From assembly GCA_916613615.1 (NCBI GenBank), contig OU744730.1:31840815-31904814 (forward strand): a DNA stretch of 64,000 bases, read 5' to 3'. Position 1 is the first letter of the stretch, and every line of letters begins with the position of its first letter. This stretch comes from Steromphala cineraria. Its lineage: Eukaryota > Mollusca > Gastropoda > Trochida > Trochidae. The notes under the pieces are model-generated. The model had not been told where the DNA came from. It ran no database searches and saw only the letters and a program-made list of their open reading frames with translations. The position numbers were made by a program, and so were the translations under genes. Of the stretch, positions 39,801 to 53,400 are shown in pieces.

Positions 39801-42800
39801 CTTTTTTATTTAACAGATGCTATAAATCGTTTGATCAAACAAATCTGCAGATCTTGCATTTACAAAAAATCTAATGTTTTTATTATTTATATTGAATTAA
39901 ACGCAAAGTAGGAATCTGTAGGCGCTCTTTTTTATTATTTAACACTAAACTACACTGAATACCAAAAGAAACTTTGCAATTTTAAAACTGAAATTTTGAA
40001 AACGATTTCATATCTAAATTTTCATTTTAGTTGGCAATGACATAGTTGAAACCCACACTTTCAAATTTAAAACTTTTAATTGAGCAATATTCATACATTT
40101 TTGTAGAAATGGCAAAAATGTCATAATCACGTGACGTTTCTGCTGGAACTGAGTCACGTGACGAAAAAGTTTAATAACTGTCCATAATGAATGTTTGTCA
40201 CTCCAATAGTGAAAAAAACACCTAAAAAGCAGTAAACGGTATAGCAAAAATATCGCAAATCCCCTTCGAAAATTGACAAAATTGATAAAAAACAGCCCTT
40301 TTTACAAGAATCGGTAGTGTTCCTTCATTTCTAATGGTAACTTGATCCTGCTATACTGAAAGGTTATGAGGATTGCTGACAACCCTGAAACACAATAAAC
40401 AGTTGTTTTTTCACTGCATGAGAGCCGATATCTGTGACGTTAGACCACCGCCAACGTTGTCTCTTAGTGACGTCAGAGATAGCAAACATCAAAGGTCGGC
40501 ATGTTGTTATGTTCTCGTGGACTTTATAAACTTGGACAGATCTAATCAGAGCTCGTCGACTGCTAAGATGATAGATATTGGTCACTAAACATCGAAACAT
40601 GGCAATTTTATAAAAAAAATTATAACGTCAGAAGGGGCATGCAAAAACAAGATTTAATTGCGATTGTTGAGCTCTTAAAGCTGGTTACCATTTGTACGGC
40701 TCAAAGATGTGTCAATTGTCAAGTTAGACTTGTGTCCACACATTCCCATTAGTGGAAAAGCTTTGATGCAGACAAAATGTAAAGTTGAACCTGCTGACAG
40801 CAGACGTAATTTAACGTTTGACCCTTTTTGTTAATCATGGCAGATTTGGAAGTTATAACACTCGGGCTGCTCAAACCTGGTACTAAAGTAGCACATTTTA
40901 GTACTTTAACGAAATTATTGCGAAAACATCATTTCAACGAACGTCTGAACAACCAAAATTTTGACCCCTGCCCACTTCAGATCAAATAAGTGCAAAACTG
41001 GGTTTCCAGCCTTTAATTTGGATTCGCTTGTTGTTTACACAAATGATTGAGTAATAAGAGGTACTTTGTTTTAAATTTCTATCGTTTTTCATTCTTCAAT
41101 CAGAATCATTACAAAATGGTGCAAAGTTTCTTTTGGCATTCAGTTTAATAAAATCATCTTCGAAAGCTTACTTTGATGTTACGCGTATTTTTCTTAGACA
41201 GGGACACACTTATATACTCAAATAAAAGCATACAAGGTTATGCCATAAAACATCCTACCAGCTAATAAAATGAACTAGTGAAACTAATCCACTGTCTAGG
41301 ACCCGAGGCCGCAAGTGATATTGAATTAGCTTGCTTTGTCTTTGTGTTTTCCTGTGCGCGAATTTTGAGGGGCTTCATCGTCTGTCGTCTGCAATTCTAC
41401 CAATGGAGCCGTTTTCTCTGCAAGCCTAATGAAAACGAGAAATCTAATCTAAAAGAAACCTTTTAACTTTCTACACGTTGGGTCCAATCTACAATGTTGT
41501 CGACCTGGTAGGGTTTCTTTGATACATTTCGGAAATCCGTTGGGAAACCGGCCGTCGTTTGACAAGGCAACGTCTATAAAGATGGCGACTGACAAGCTCC
41601 ATACAGGAAACACGTGGGTCTTCCCTTTGTGAATCTCTCTCGATATCCTTCCGCCACTGATAATCGACAATGGCGTAGTAATAAGTACTGACAAAGTAGG
41701 TTCTCACTTACAGACGCTGTCTAAGACAGAAAGACGGAGATGTATTGGAATACCGTCAAGTTACACTATTCCGTTTTGTAATTTGACTTCGGAAACAATT
41801 ATAGTTCGTGTAAACAACCTTGCCTTGTATTTACATGAAACACAATATGTTTGGGTTTTAAATGTTTAACTTGCATGGTGAATGATTTGTTTAAGCTTGA
41901 CTTAATAACTTAAGATATGTTCAATTTTAAGATTGTGAATATTTGTACGTTTATTCATCGACACACTAATGTAATGCCAATCATTAAAGCTCTTTATCCA
42001 TAGCTTATTTCGTAAGGGTATTTTTTTCACCACAAAGTTACTACAAACGATTAATTTTTACAATTTGTATACTTCAAAAAGCAATATAAATTTCTCTACA
42101 ACTAGTGATTAAAGGTCATTTGACGGATTTGTTAAATGAGATGTTATGATAAAATATAGGATTAAAGAACCCACTTCTTTTTACTGTTTTCAATATCTAT
42201 AAACTTCATCTTTTTTACTTATTTTGTGAGATTTTGTTTGTCGGTCGTATGTTAGCTTTTCTATGTATATAAATGCACATTGTTAGTCTTATCATAAAGT
42301 CCTTTCGTATCAACATTTCAGTTGTCATGTTTTATATGTTGTCATTCTTTTTATTGTCAAGATTGTGAATTACTATCAATCACAGGTAATTTAAAAATCC
42401 TGAAAGCAAAAGAGCTTCGATTTAACATATACAAATTGTAAACACTGGCTAAGACATTCTTGACATTTAACGTTCGCTAAAGATACCATATTTATCCTTA
42501 CCTTGTGTTCTCCATTGCGCATGCGTGCTCTCAATGTTTGATTTCATACCGGTAATCGAATGAGGTGCATAAGCTGAAAGAAACGAAATTTTACTTCATT
42601 TAAAAAATAAAAACATGAAACTACAATCACCACTTTTAACTTTCGTTGCCTAACAGAATTTCTGCGAAATATCAGGAATCATTCTCTTGTACACTTCGAA
42701 GATAAGTTGATTTTTTTACCCCACATAATATATAAATCAAAAACGATATTCTACGTGATTTAGGCAAAAACAAGAAAAATCAATATGTCTTATGAAAGTG

Positions 42801-44424
42801 TGATGGTGTTATTTTTCACTGAGCTAAAGACTAAAATCAATTGTAGATATAAGTTGCCTGCATCGCACGTCATTATGAGAAAATTAATCGGAACATTCAA
42901 GTTGAAGCAAGGGTTTTGTCATCATGATTTAATATGAAATCTATGTGATCATAAAAATCATTACGTTCAAATATGGAACCCATTTGAACTGTCCCTTTAA
43001 GTTTAAGAGGTCGTGTTACCCCTCATCTATTTTCGGCAATTCCCCCACACTCATTGTCTTTGATTCATGATAGGAAGCCAAACTTTAATTTGTAATTTGA
43101 TAATTTGACAAAGTGCAAGTTTAATATTCCATCAACATTTTTCGATGGTGTCAGTTTTCTCAGGAAGTCAAGTCATAAAAGAATCTGTCCCAGGGACCAT
43201 TTTTAGTGAGTAACCGTCATTCATTATCACATTTTAATCAAGACGTTGACGTCGGGTGTTTTTAAAAAGATGGGGGTACGGAAACAAATGACAGAGAGTT
43301 AATTATAAAACCACAGTGTCTGGTTCATCTTGCGCCAATTATCAAACAAAAACACGAAAAAATATCATAAACACGTCAAAAATTGCATAAAAAGTAATCA
43401 CCCCGTATTGCAGTGATATTTGATCTTTTACGACATGCCAAATTCAGGTTCAATAACACGAGCCTGCGCATTTGCGATTTCCGGGCAACTTATTTCTCTG
43501 TTCATGACAGTTCCTTGAAAATGGTTACTCTTATGGACTGCAAGGCCTCTTGTAAAGTTAACCACAGAACCTCCCTTTCCCGCCCCCTAAGATCCCCCAT
43601 TGTGCTATTAACGCCAGGACTTAGTGTCCTAAGCAAGAACCTTGATACAGATGCTTAATTCGCGTGACATTTTACAACCCACGTGCTAGGCTTTTTGGCA
43701 GGTAAGTCGAAATCACTGTGAGTAAACCTCATTATATTGCAATACCATAAAGGAATTGTTTTTTTCATGATACCTTTGCAAATTCGAAGCAAAAGGGATT
43801 TTTTTATAAAATTTGAAAAAAATGATATTGCATGGTTGTGCCAATTTGATGAACTGAGAGATAATAAACGCTTCATTATATAGATAAACAAAAAAAATCA
43901 GAATAAAGAATTGTGAATTTATTAATCACTGCATAAGGTCTCACGATAATAAGTTAAATTGAAATTGCTTTTTAGATAGTGAAATGTCTTATTCAATAAA
44001 TACATTTTTATAGAAAACATACAAAATATAAATCGTTGCAATTATAAGAGATATATATATAGATAAACCTACCTTGCGTAGCTGGATTTGGTTGCGGTGT
44101 CCAGGGTGGCTTTGAGAATGGGGGTTCTGAAAAAAATATAAATAATTTAAATTTCAATTTAACAAACACACGTGAAAATAACAATACAATACACATAGTA
44201 ACACATAGTAACAAGCTTGACCTAAACGATATTTTAAAAGTTTTAGAAATATAACCTGTAAAAATAGAAATATCAAAATGCATGAAAAAAGATCAGATCA
44301 TGGTTGAAAGATACCTATAACCAATATGAGATCATAGTCCAAGAAAGTTACCTGTGAACATAAAACTTGGTAAACCGGGAAAAGAGCATGGTCGGAAATA
44401 CTCCTGGCGCTTTAACTGATGCAT
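36351..44424 (-). CDS. ERG: ERG/FLI1 short isoform from internal promoter, lacks Pointed domain
   Basis: Alternative first exon 44424-44352 joined to 44126-44073, 42573-42502, 37165-37118 and 36874-36351 gives 771 nt, 256 aa, in the same frame as the long form. Seen: the donor CACAG/GTAACT leaves one base, matching the phase-1 acceptor of the 54-bp exon. The unique N-terminus is 24 residues starting [17 protein letters not shown]. An in-frame TAG lies about 84 nt upstream of the ATG, and a TATA box lies about 245 bp upstream. Inferred: the product keeps the ETS domain and the C-terminus but loses Pointed-domain contacts, so it could compete with or modulate the long form. The start codon context is weak (C at -3). 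A longer N-terminus from a non-AUG start is possible, because the frame stays open upstream. No transcript evidence is available here. Confidence 0.65.
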
Positions 44425-47400
44425 GTGTGTCTTAAACTCCCTCGAGTCTCTCCAGAGACTGAGGAAATCAGCTTCTAGCACCTTATCCAGAGTGACGAAG
44501 GGCTATCCCACTTAGTTCCTTATCGCTCGGAGACTCTGAGCACTTGCTATTGGGAGTCACACAGCAAGAGCTGTATCGTGCACATCCGTTAGCGCCGTGG
44601 GGAAATTGTTCCTTATCCCTTGTTACAATCACACATTTCTCATGGCACCCCATTTCCCCCGCCAGCTTTATATACCACTACTAATACAATAACTGTAATT
44701 TGCTACAACTAACCAATCAATTGATTCTGTGGCGGCACTATCAACCAATGTGCCGGCTAATCTTTCGAGGCGGGAAATCAATACGGTGCTAAGTGGTGTA
44801 ATATGACCATACCCGCCACGCGACTCCTGTTTGCACGGATAGGGCTATGCTGGGGCTTTTTGCCTCAGTCTCTCTCAATAGCCCCAGAGGGCGGGACCAG
44901 AGCTGGGGTCCGCGAGACTCTCCGAGCTGGATCGTTTGGCGTAGACACTCCGAGCTCGTGGTGAGACTTCGGACTTTGGAGCTCTTGCCAGATTGAGACT
45001 GGTTCTCATAGACACCTATGTGGGTGAGCTATAACCGTATAATGTTATCTCGGGTAGTCTAAGACCCTCTGAGCTAAGTTCTCTATGTTCATAGACACCA
45101 TCGAAGTTAGAGCAATCTTCACAAACTCTTAGAATTCATGGTTAGAATTCGGCGTTTGGAGCTTGTGACAGATAAGAATATACAGGCTTCTGCTATGACA
45201 AGGCTTACCCGTATATGAACCTCGGGTCTTTAAAAGACCCTCGGAGATTAAACATTCTCTATTCACAGACACTTTGAGCTTATGAGTCTTTCTCAGGCTC
45301 AGAGATTTCGGCACTTTCGGCACTTGGAGCTCGGGTCAGCTTGATATAGTGTGAACTTCGTACGGACTCACACTGAGTGAGACACTGACTGAGTTTAACT
45401 GGTATAGGTTTCATTTTTTGGTAAATCAAAGACCTTTGCAGAAATAATGTTTTATAATAATAGACTCTCCGAGTCGACGCGTATTTTTATACTCTGGTTT
45501 ATGATCTCATACTCATAGACTCTTTCTATACCTGAGCTAAAACTGAGTAGTGCTGAATCTCGGGTATGTCACAGACCCTCCGAGAAAAGGCGTTCTATAT
45601 TCATAGACACTCAGACCCTCAGAGCTCGAGTTTGACTTCGGCTCTTTTCCCGGATCGTTCAAAATCGTTATTAACTCATACTCATAGACCCCTACTATAG
45701 CTGTGCTATAAGCGTTTTACGTTTAACTTCGGGTTCGTTCAATTCCCTTTTGGAGCTTTAGCGATATGAATTGATAGCTTATAGGAGCTCGCTGTTAAAA
45801 TCGTTGCTTTTAGCTTCTGTCATTTAATAAACTTAGAATCTACGGGAGTGCCATTTACTTATCTCTAACTAGAATGTTTTTGAATCCAGCTTGTAGACAC
45901 TTGGATACGGGTGATAAATGAAAGTTTGAACATGTCCTCTACAAATACCAAATAAGCTCAAATATATTAACACACCGCAACCTTCGAAAAAAAAATCATC
46001 GGATAAGATACCTGGAGTTATACAGATGTTTGGATGTATAATATGCTGCTATGGATCAGTCAAAATCCGAAGGAAGAACCCCCTTCCCCTAAAAAAACGC
46101 ACACACACGCATGCACGCACAATCACACCCTACCTAAGTTGCCACTTGCTACTTTGGTTCCAAACTACATTCAGTCAAGACCCTCATTTTTTATAGACCC
46201 CAAATTCCAAAATTTAAAAATTCAACATCCTCTCTCAGTACAAACTCCCTCCAACAAAAAATCCTTGCCACTTTGAGCTGGTTCCTTGCTTGGTTGCGCA
46301 GAGGAAGAGCCGGAAACCAGCTCGCTTCATCTCCGTTCACAGATAATGGAAACACTCACAGTTTACCAAGATCTGGAATTCCATTACCGTTTGATAATAA
46401 ACACTTGGTTGACTCTTTTCATGACAAATCGCAGGTTAAAAGTTTGTGGTCTCACGCCACTTGTTTCTTTTCATAGTAGGAAATAACTTGGAAAAAATCC
46501 GTCTGATGCAATATTTGTAGATTGAACATCAACGGTTTTTAACTGTCGATAATTCGCAAATGGCTGACTTTTTTCAAGGGATATTATGAGTCAAAAAGAC
46601 AATATTCGTATAAATGAGAAAACAAGATTATTTGCCGGATATATCCTTATTAATTTTTTTCAATACGAATAATTCTAAAAAGAACTACTATAAATATGTT
46701 CTAGTAACACAAGAAATTGTAAACTACTAAATTATTAAAATATATTAGAATATCAGAAGCAAATGACATAGTATTGCCTCATTAAATCTGATGTTGAATA
46801 TGAATATCACATCAATTCTGAATATTATCTTATTTTATTGATATATTATATAAGAACATATGGTATTACATGTACATGTACATCCAAGTAGTGAAAATCC
46901 TTTTAGCAAATAATATATCACTTATCATGTCATTATTCACAAATGTGAAATCAGTTCTAGAATTTTAGAAAATCATTGTGGATTGTATGCAAGTATATAT
47001 CCCACAACAATATGCCAAATTACAATTTTCAAAATTGCATTTTATGAACATAAATGCAATTAATACCAGTAACGTAACCAAATATGTATCTGAAAACAAA
47101 AGTATTACTTCTATATAAATTAACCTTAAGTTCAGCCAACAACATCATTGACGTCGATACCATGATACGATGTCCTTTATTATTTTCAAGGGATAAGCAA
47201 GAACTTAACAAACTTTTACACTCTTTAAATCTTCATGAGATTATGAATTCCCAAAATACAGATAACCCTGCCTTTTTACGCATATACAGCCTTCTTTAGC
47301 ATAGATCTTGTACGAAACATCCCCTATAGAATGATAATGTAAAAATGTATTTCGAAACCATACATTATCAAAATTCATATCGAAAGCTGCTAAATCATTC

Positions 47401-50400
47401 AATGAAAATGTCAATACCAAAATACGTTTTGAATATTATATGTTCATAGAATTATCATCTCCACTATCATCTTTCAAATTATTAATCTCGTTTTTTATAT
47501 TAAGACCTTAATGCAAGTGAAATAAAGTAATTTTCAACGGATGTGCCCTTCATTTTACCATAATCTTAAACCTCTTGCAAAAAGGATTGCAACTTTTGTC
47601 CTTTCTTCAAAGCATTTATCATTGATATCTTTAAAAATTGAAAATTGTTATATAATATTCATACCAAAATACCAAAGATGTCCCTTTCATATAACGCATT
47701 TGTCCACCATCTCTTTAAAATATGCATAGCCGATGCAGATGAAATCATTTCTTTTATAAGCATTTATTTACTGCCTCCCAAAGCAATTGTGTTTACAAAA
47801 CGCCTTCAACGAGGAATATTAATAATCTCATAACACCCATCTTTCATTTTCATAACAAAGAATTCCCATTTAGCATCGGCTTGTTTTTTAAACATAGAGC
47901 TGTATTTTCTGGAGATGATGTTTGGAGGGTAATAATTGAGGTCTTTCCTGGAATTGTCCAGAATGGGATGGAGCTTCGCTCCATGACTTCGGCGGTTAAT
48001 AATTTCAGCAGTTAGCTGATCGTCGATCGTTGAAATGTTAGCAGTAGCCTGCCATGATACAAATCAGTTGTTAGTGTTACTATGCCTGTGTGATTACGCG
48101 TTGATGTGGAGCAGTTTCAATATTTACGGTATTTCCTGCTATTTGAACGCGCAAGAAATGCTTTTAACCAGAATGTTTACCTTCCTTTTGAAAAGCAGGA
48201 AAATGGAATTGCCGGTTCGTTTCCTAAATGTCCAGTGTCGTAATTAACAAAAACGTTTACCAAGCGGCGTTGTTTGATAAATGAGCTAGAGTGTTATTCA
48301 AACTATCATTTTACGCCCGAATTCTTCAATAGACGTGATTGTGTCAGGATTTAGTGCCTAGGCAGTCTGGCAAACGCCGACTCGATTTTGCAGTGCAAAT
48401 GCATTTCTGATTCAATTTGTTCTTCCTCTAAGCCAGTTAGACCATATCATCGTGAATTTTGACATTTGAGATTTTTTACTGGAATATTCAGGCGACAAAT
48501 TTGTATGTTTACAGTTTCCGTGTGGCAATGAAGACACCCTGATAAAGTTATTTACAATCTCACTAAATCGGAATAACACACTTCCTCTGTTCGCCACAGT
48601 CATATCCGATCATAACGCGTAGTTTAAGCAGTTGATGAGATAGCTAAATAGGGATCCGGATTTGATCGTTATGGGGGAGGGGGAGGTGTTTAGGGGGAGA
48701 AGAACTGGTTTCTGGGAAATCTTTGGGACAAAAATTACAGCTTTTAAAAAGGATGTTTAATTTAAACATTAAAAAATATTTTATATTGTATATATATTTG
48801 ATTGAAAAAGATGGTTACAGGGATAGACAGAAACAAATAAACTTTTCCTTTAATCAATGTATCATGAATTTAAGTAGACTTCTGGGGACAAGAAGTTGAT
48901 GGATATGTCGATGTTTTTTTATCTTATACTGGATAAAAATCGGATGAAGGTTAATAAAATTGCTAAAATTAGATATCATTGAAATTACTCGTAAAGCTCG
49001 CATACTTCTTAATTATATTCTTATTTGCCTCATATTTTGAGGTTATAGATAAACATTATAGCGGGTATGTTGTATAGAAAGCATGTGGTTGCCTGCTTGA
49101 CAGAGAAACTGTTTTATGAAGTATAGTGCTATTAACATGGTTTTTAACAATGGCACAACTAGAAATACTGTGTTTTCGCAGTTTAAAGCGGTTTCGATAT
49201 CATATATGTCTTAAGAGCCACTTGCTCATTTAGAGTCTTCATTGAATAATAATTAATTCATGTTATCTGTTATTTTATTTATGTTATTTCCAATAAATGC
49301 AATATATAATCTTAACTAAATATCGTGACTTATAAATCATACATTAGGCCTTATTCAAGCCTTGTAACTACCAAACGAAGCATCATGGAGCACTCTACAA
49401 GACCAAACACATCAAATTTAATTGCTGGTAGAATAACCTATCAATATCAAATAAATATTATATATCATTTTAACTAGAAATCGAGACTTGCAAAATATAT
49501 CATCAATCTCCATTCAATTCCTCTAACAACTAAACCAAGTATCATGAAGCACGCATCAGGACCAAACATTAACACATCAAATGTACTTGCTGGTAGTATA
49601 ACCTAATCAAAATGAAATAAATGCAATATATAATTTTTAACTAGAAATCGAGATTTGCAAAATACAACATCAGGCCTTTTTCAAGGCTTCTGACAACCAA
49701 GCATTATGAAGAGCGCTTAAGGGCTTAACATTAACACATCAAATGTACTTGCCGGTAGAATAACCTAATCAAAATCAAATAAATGCAATATATAATTTTA
49801 ACTAAAAATCGAGACTTGAAAAATACAACATCAGGCCTCATTTGGGGCTTCTAACTACCAAACCAAGCAGGCTTCAGGACCAAACATTAACACATCAAAT
49901 GTAATTGCCGGTAGTATAACCTAATCAAAGTATTAATGTTTGTACAATGACGGACGCCGTTTCAACATGTTTGTATATTGTTTGTAGACGCAGGTACAAT
50001 CCCAGAGCAAATAATTATTTCACGTTCATTATACAGGCCTGGGACCACACAATGTCTAAGTACAATGATTCTGAGAGAGATTGTCCACCATTCAAGTCAA
50101 GAGTTCCAATATAATGGGAGGTATTGTATGGAACATTAGTGATGATTATACCTTGACAGTTTGCATACACACCTGTAACTTGCATACACACCTGTAACAC
50201 CTGTTGGTTATTACCTATCAAGCCATTTTGGTTTACAAGCTGAAACACCTTGATGCAAGCCAGGGTTAAAAATAGCCTTTTAGTTTTGTAGACGGTAAAC
50301 TGTGAGAGTGTTAAAGGGGCAGTAGCACGTTTTTTGATAATTTTTTAAATTTCAAAATTTTCACTGATAATTGCAAGTTAATGCTAAATGTGTTAATTTG

Positions 50401-53400
50401 ACAGTGTCAAAAATCTCATCACACAAGCCAATCATCAACAGTCAGAGGACAAAGTGTGAAGATTCACCTAAAATCCATTGGCGGCCATTTTATGTGAACA
50501 CCTTTAATTCATTTTGTGAAGGAAAGGGGAATTGCATGGCTAAACTTTACGCTATATACAAGTATTTAAATTATTACTGCTCCATTTAGTTAAAATACAT
50601 TGTCTTTCAATTGGAACTATTAATTTTCATTTTCCTGATATCACCCCTAAAAAAGTGCTACTGCCCCTTTAAACGTTTATTTGGTGATTTTCGGTTGATC
50701 TAACGTGTTAATGAATTTGTACAAACGTTTTACATCATAATATTATTAACATAAAATTTAATACATTTCATTAAATTTATAGTAATAAATAAATCGACAA
50801 GCCATATTTGGATATGTTTGGTCCTATATTGTACCATATGAAATATGTGATTCTTCTTAATGGCAATCTAGAGTTTAAAGGGGCAGTAGCACGTTTTTTT
50901 ATAATTTTATATTTCAAAATTTTCACTGATAAATGTACGTTAATGCTATATCTATTACTTTGATAGCTTCAAAAATCTCATTACACAAGCCAATCAGTAA
51001 TAGTCAGAGGATAAGGTATGAACATTCACATAAAATCCACTGGCGGCCATTTTTTGTGAACACCTTTATTTCAGATTGTGTAAGAAATAGGAATTGCATG
51101 ACTAAACTTAATATTATATATTTGAATTATTACTGCTCCATTTAGTTTAAATACATTGTCTTTCAATTGGAACCATTGATTTTCTGCTGACACATAACGT
51201 AAGATTAATTTAACTGTGAATAATGCTTCTTACTTTGTGACAAGTCAAGCCATCCTTTCTGTAGTTATTATTAACCGAAAGCAAACTGTGAACAAGTCAT
51301 TTTCCCGAAACATCAAGCCCCTGTTGCTATAGTAATCGTAAACGAAAACTGTCAAAACTAGGAGTTTCTTCAGACAAATCAAGCCGTTTTCCTGTAATGA
51401 TAATAAACTTGAAGTGATAGCGGCACCTGTTTTTTTATTTAAAAAATTAATTGACCTAATGAATAAAGGTTTATGCCAAATTTATTCAAGCTGTCGAACA
51501 TCTCATTATGTATCAAAATTCAAGCAAAAGCTATTGTGCTTCTGTTTTTTTAAAATGGTCTTGGACGCATTTGCTGTACTTTTCCTAAAACCCCTCACTT
51601 CCACATAATACTCATGTATTTCCTAAAAGTTCTGTAGTTCTGTAGTGGTACTTATTTTATATGAACTTGTGAACAACGTTTCTGCGAAACACTTTTTGTC
51701 GTGATATTGTAGTTTTAAAGAAAATTGAAAAATGCTTCTGTCAGACGGTTCAAGTCTTAATTTCTTTAGTGATGATAAACCAGAAGCAACTGTGAATGAT
51801 TCACTGTTTTAAAGTGAAAGTAAATGTAAACTGTCAAATATCAACCTAAAACTAGTTGTGTACATTTTAGCGTAAACACCTTTTACCATTTACGATATGA
51901 AAATGATATAACAAACCTAGTCAGAATTGGCAAGTTCGTTCATAAAATCTTTAAATTTTCAGAATTCAGAGTCTTGCACTTCGTTATATGAGTTCTCTGT
52001 ATCATGAGGTTCCCTACTTTCTCAAAGAAAGGTTGTATGTAGCACGTTTCTTACAGAAAGTTTCAATGGACCTTGGCCATTACGCATATTAAAAATCCAA
52101 TCGAACACGCTTGGGACATTTTGTAGATGCCAAGGTCAATTAAATTCTAAATCTTTTTGTGATTATTAACTAACATTTAATTGTGAAATATTATTTTGGT
52201 AGTGATATTGAAGTTTTAATAATCTATGACGATGCTTCTTCCTATGAGACAAGTCAAGCCATTGTAGTGATAATTAACTAAAACAAACTGTGAAACATCA
52301 AGCCACTGTTTCCATGGTGATAGTGGCCCCAAACTGTCAAAAGGGTGACTTGAGACAAATCAAGTCGTTTTTCTGTCGCTAGATAAAATTAACTGTGAAC
52401 AAGCCACAGTTGTTATGGTGACAATGATTTTCCAATAAACGAGAGGGATTTTGGGGTTTGTTGAGACGAAAATATATCATCATAATGTTATAATCAATAA
52501 TTACTTGTGTAAATCAGAAATCAAACTGAATGGTTTTGATTATGTCAAAACCAAATATACCCAATCGCGGTTTTTAGATTTCAAGCGATGGTTTTATTTA
52601 AACAAGCAATACCAATCTTGTTTTTAGTAAAATATCTCTGATTAGTATAAAACTGTCAACATCGATACACCTAAATCAATATCACGTCTGTTTATTATAT
52701 CGAAAACAACAAGTTTTATTATATCTGTAAAATATTATCAAAAATAGTATACAAACATCTCTGATACGCTTATAAGTTCTAGTTAAATAAAATAAATATT
52801 CCTGATACATAAATGCAGTCAATTTCAACATTTCAACAATTAGACAATTCGACCTATGCCAAGAAATTTATGAAAATTAATTGCTTTATTACATTCTTAT
52901 GATATTCTCATATAAAAATTGATAAAACCTTACAGGTGTTTCTGGGATGTTTCGTTCGATAACAAACTCAACAAATTTAGCTTTGAATTACACTGATTTT
53001 CAAAACTGAGAAAATCCAAAGATCAATAAATGATCCATATAATGGTTAAATATCTTATAATTGGTGGCCCTTAATTTGTTTGACAATATATACTTTAAGT
53101 TTAATTTTCACTTTTTTTAAAAAGTGTTTCTAGTTTTCTTGCCGTTATCTGTTTGGTGTATCCATTTATGACAGCAACACATAAACTTTCACGACTTTTT
53201 AGAATTGTTTATGAACATAAATGTTTTGACATTTAATGATCTTGCTGTTCATTTTGTGTTGTCCATCTAGGTCATTAAATATCATTATTTCATAACATGT
53301 GTTTCAGTAAACGGTAAGAGGGCATGCATAAAAGTCTAAGCCGTTAGTTTATTGTTTTAATTTTTAATCTACAACAAGCGGGAACCTTCCACATTTCCTA

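Larger units (their letters stand above)
37166..42501 (-). other. ERG intron 5
   Basis: A 5336-bp phase-1 intron. It includes the CRE/TCTCGCGAGA/E-box cluster and the 108-bp duplication at 38.93-39.17 kb, paired inverted CAGGT motifs at 37705-37757, and several further CACGTG sites (39376-40160). No coding exon is seen. Confidence 0.7.

Noticed and set aside
46034..46276. 80-codon frame with [11 protein letters not shown]
   Set aside because: Driven by a CACACG simple repeat.
50371..51145. Two related 70-codon frames (start [19 protein letters not shown] / [19 protein letters not shown])
   Set aside because: They are translations of two copies of the same MITE, not a gene family. The same frame appears in other copies only by repeat homology.
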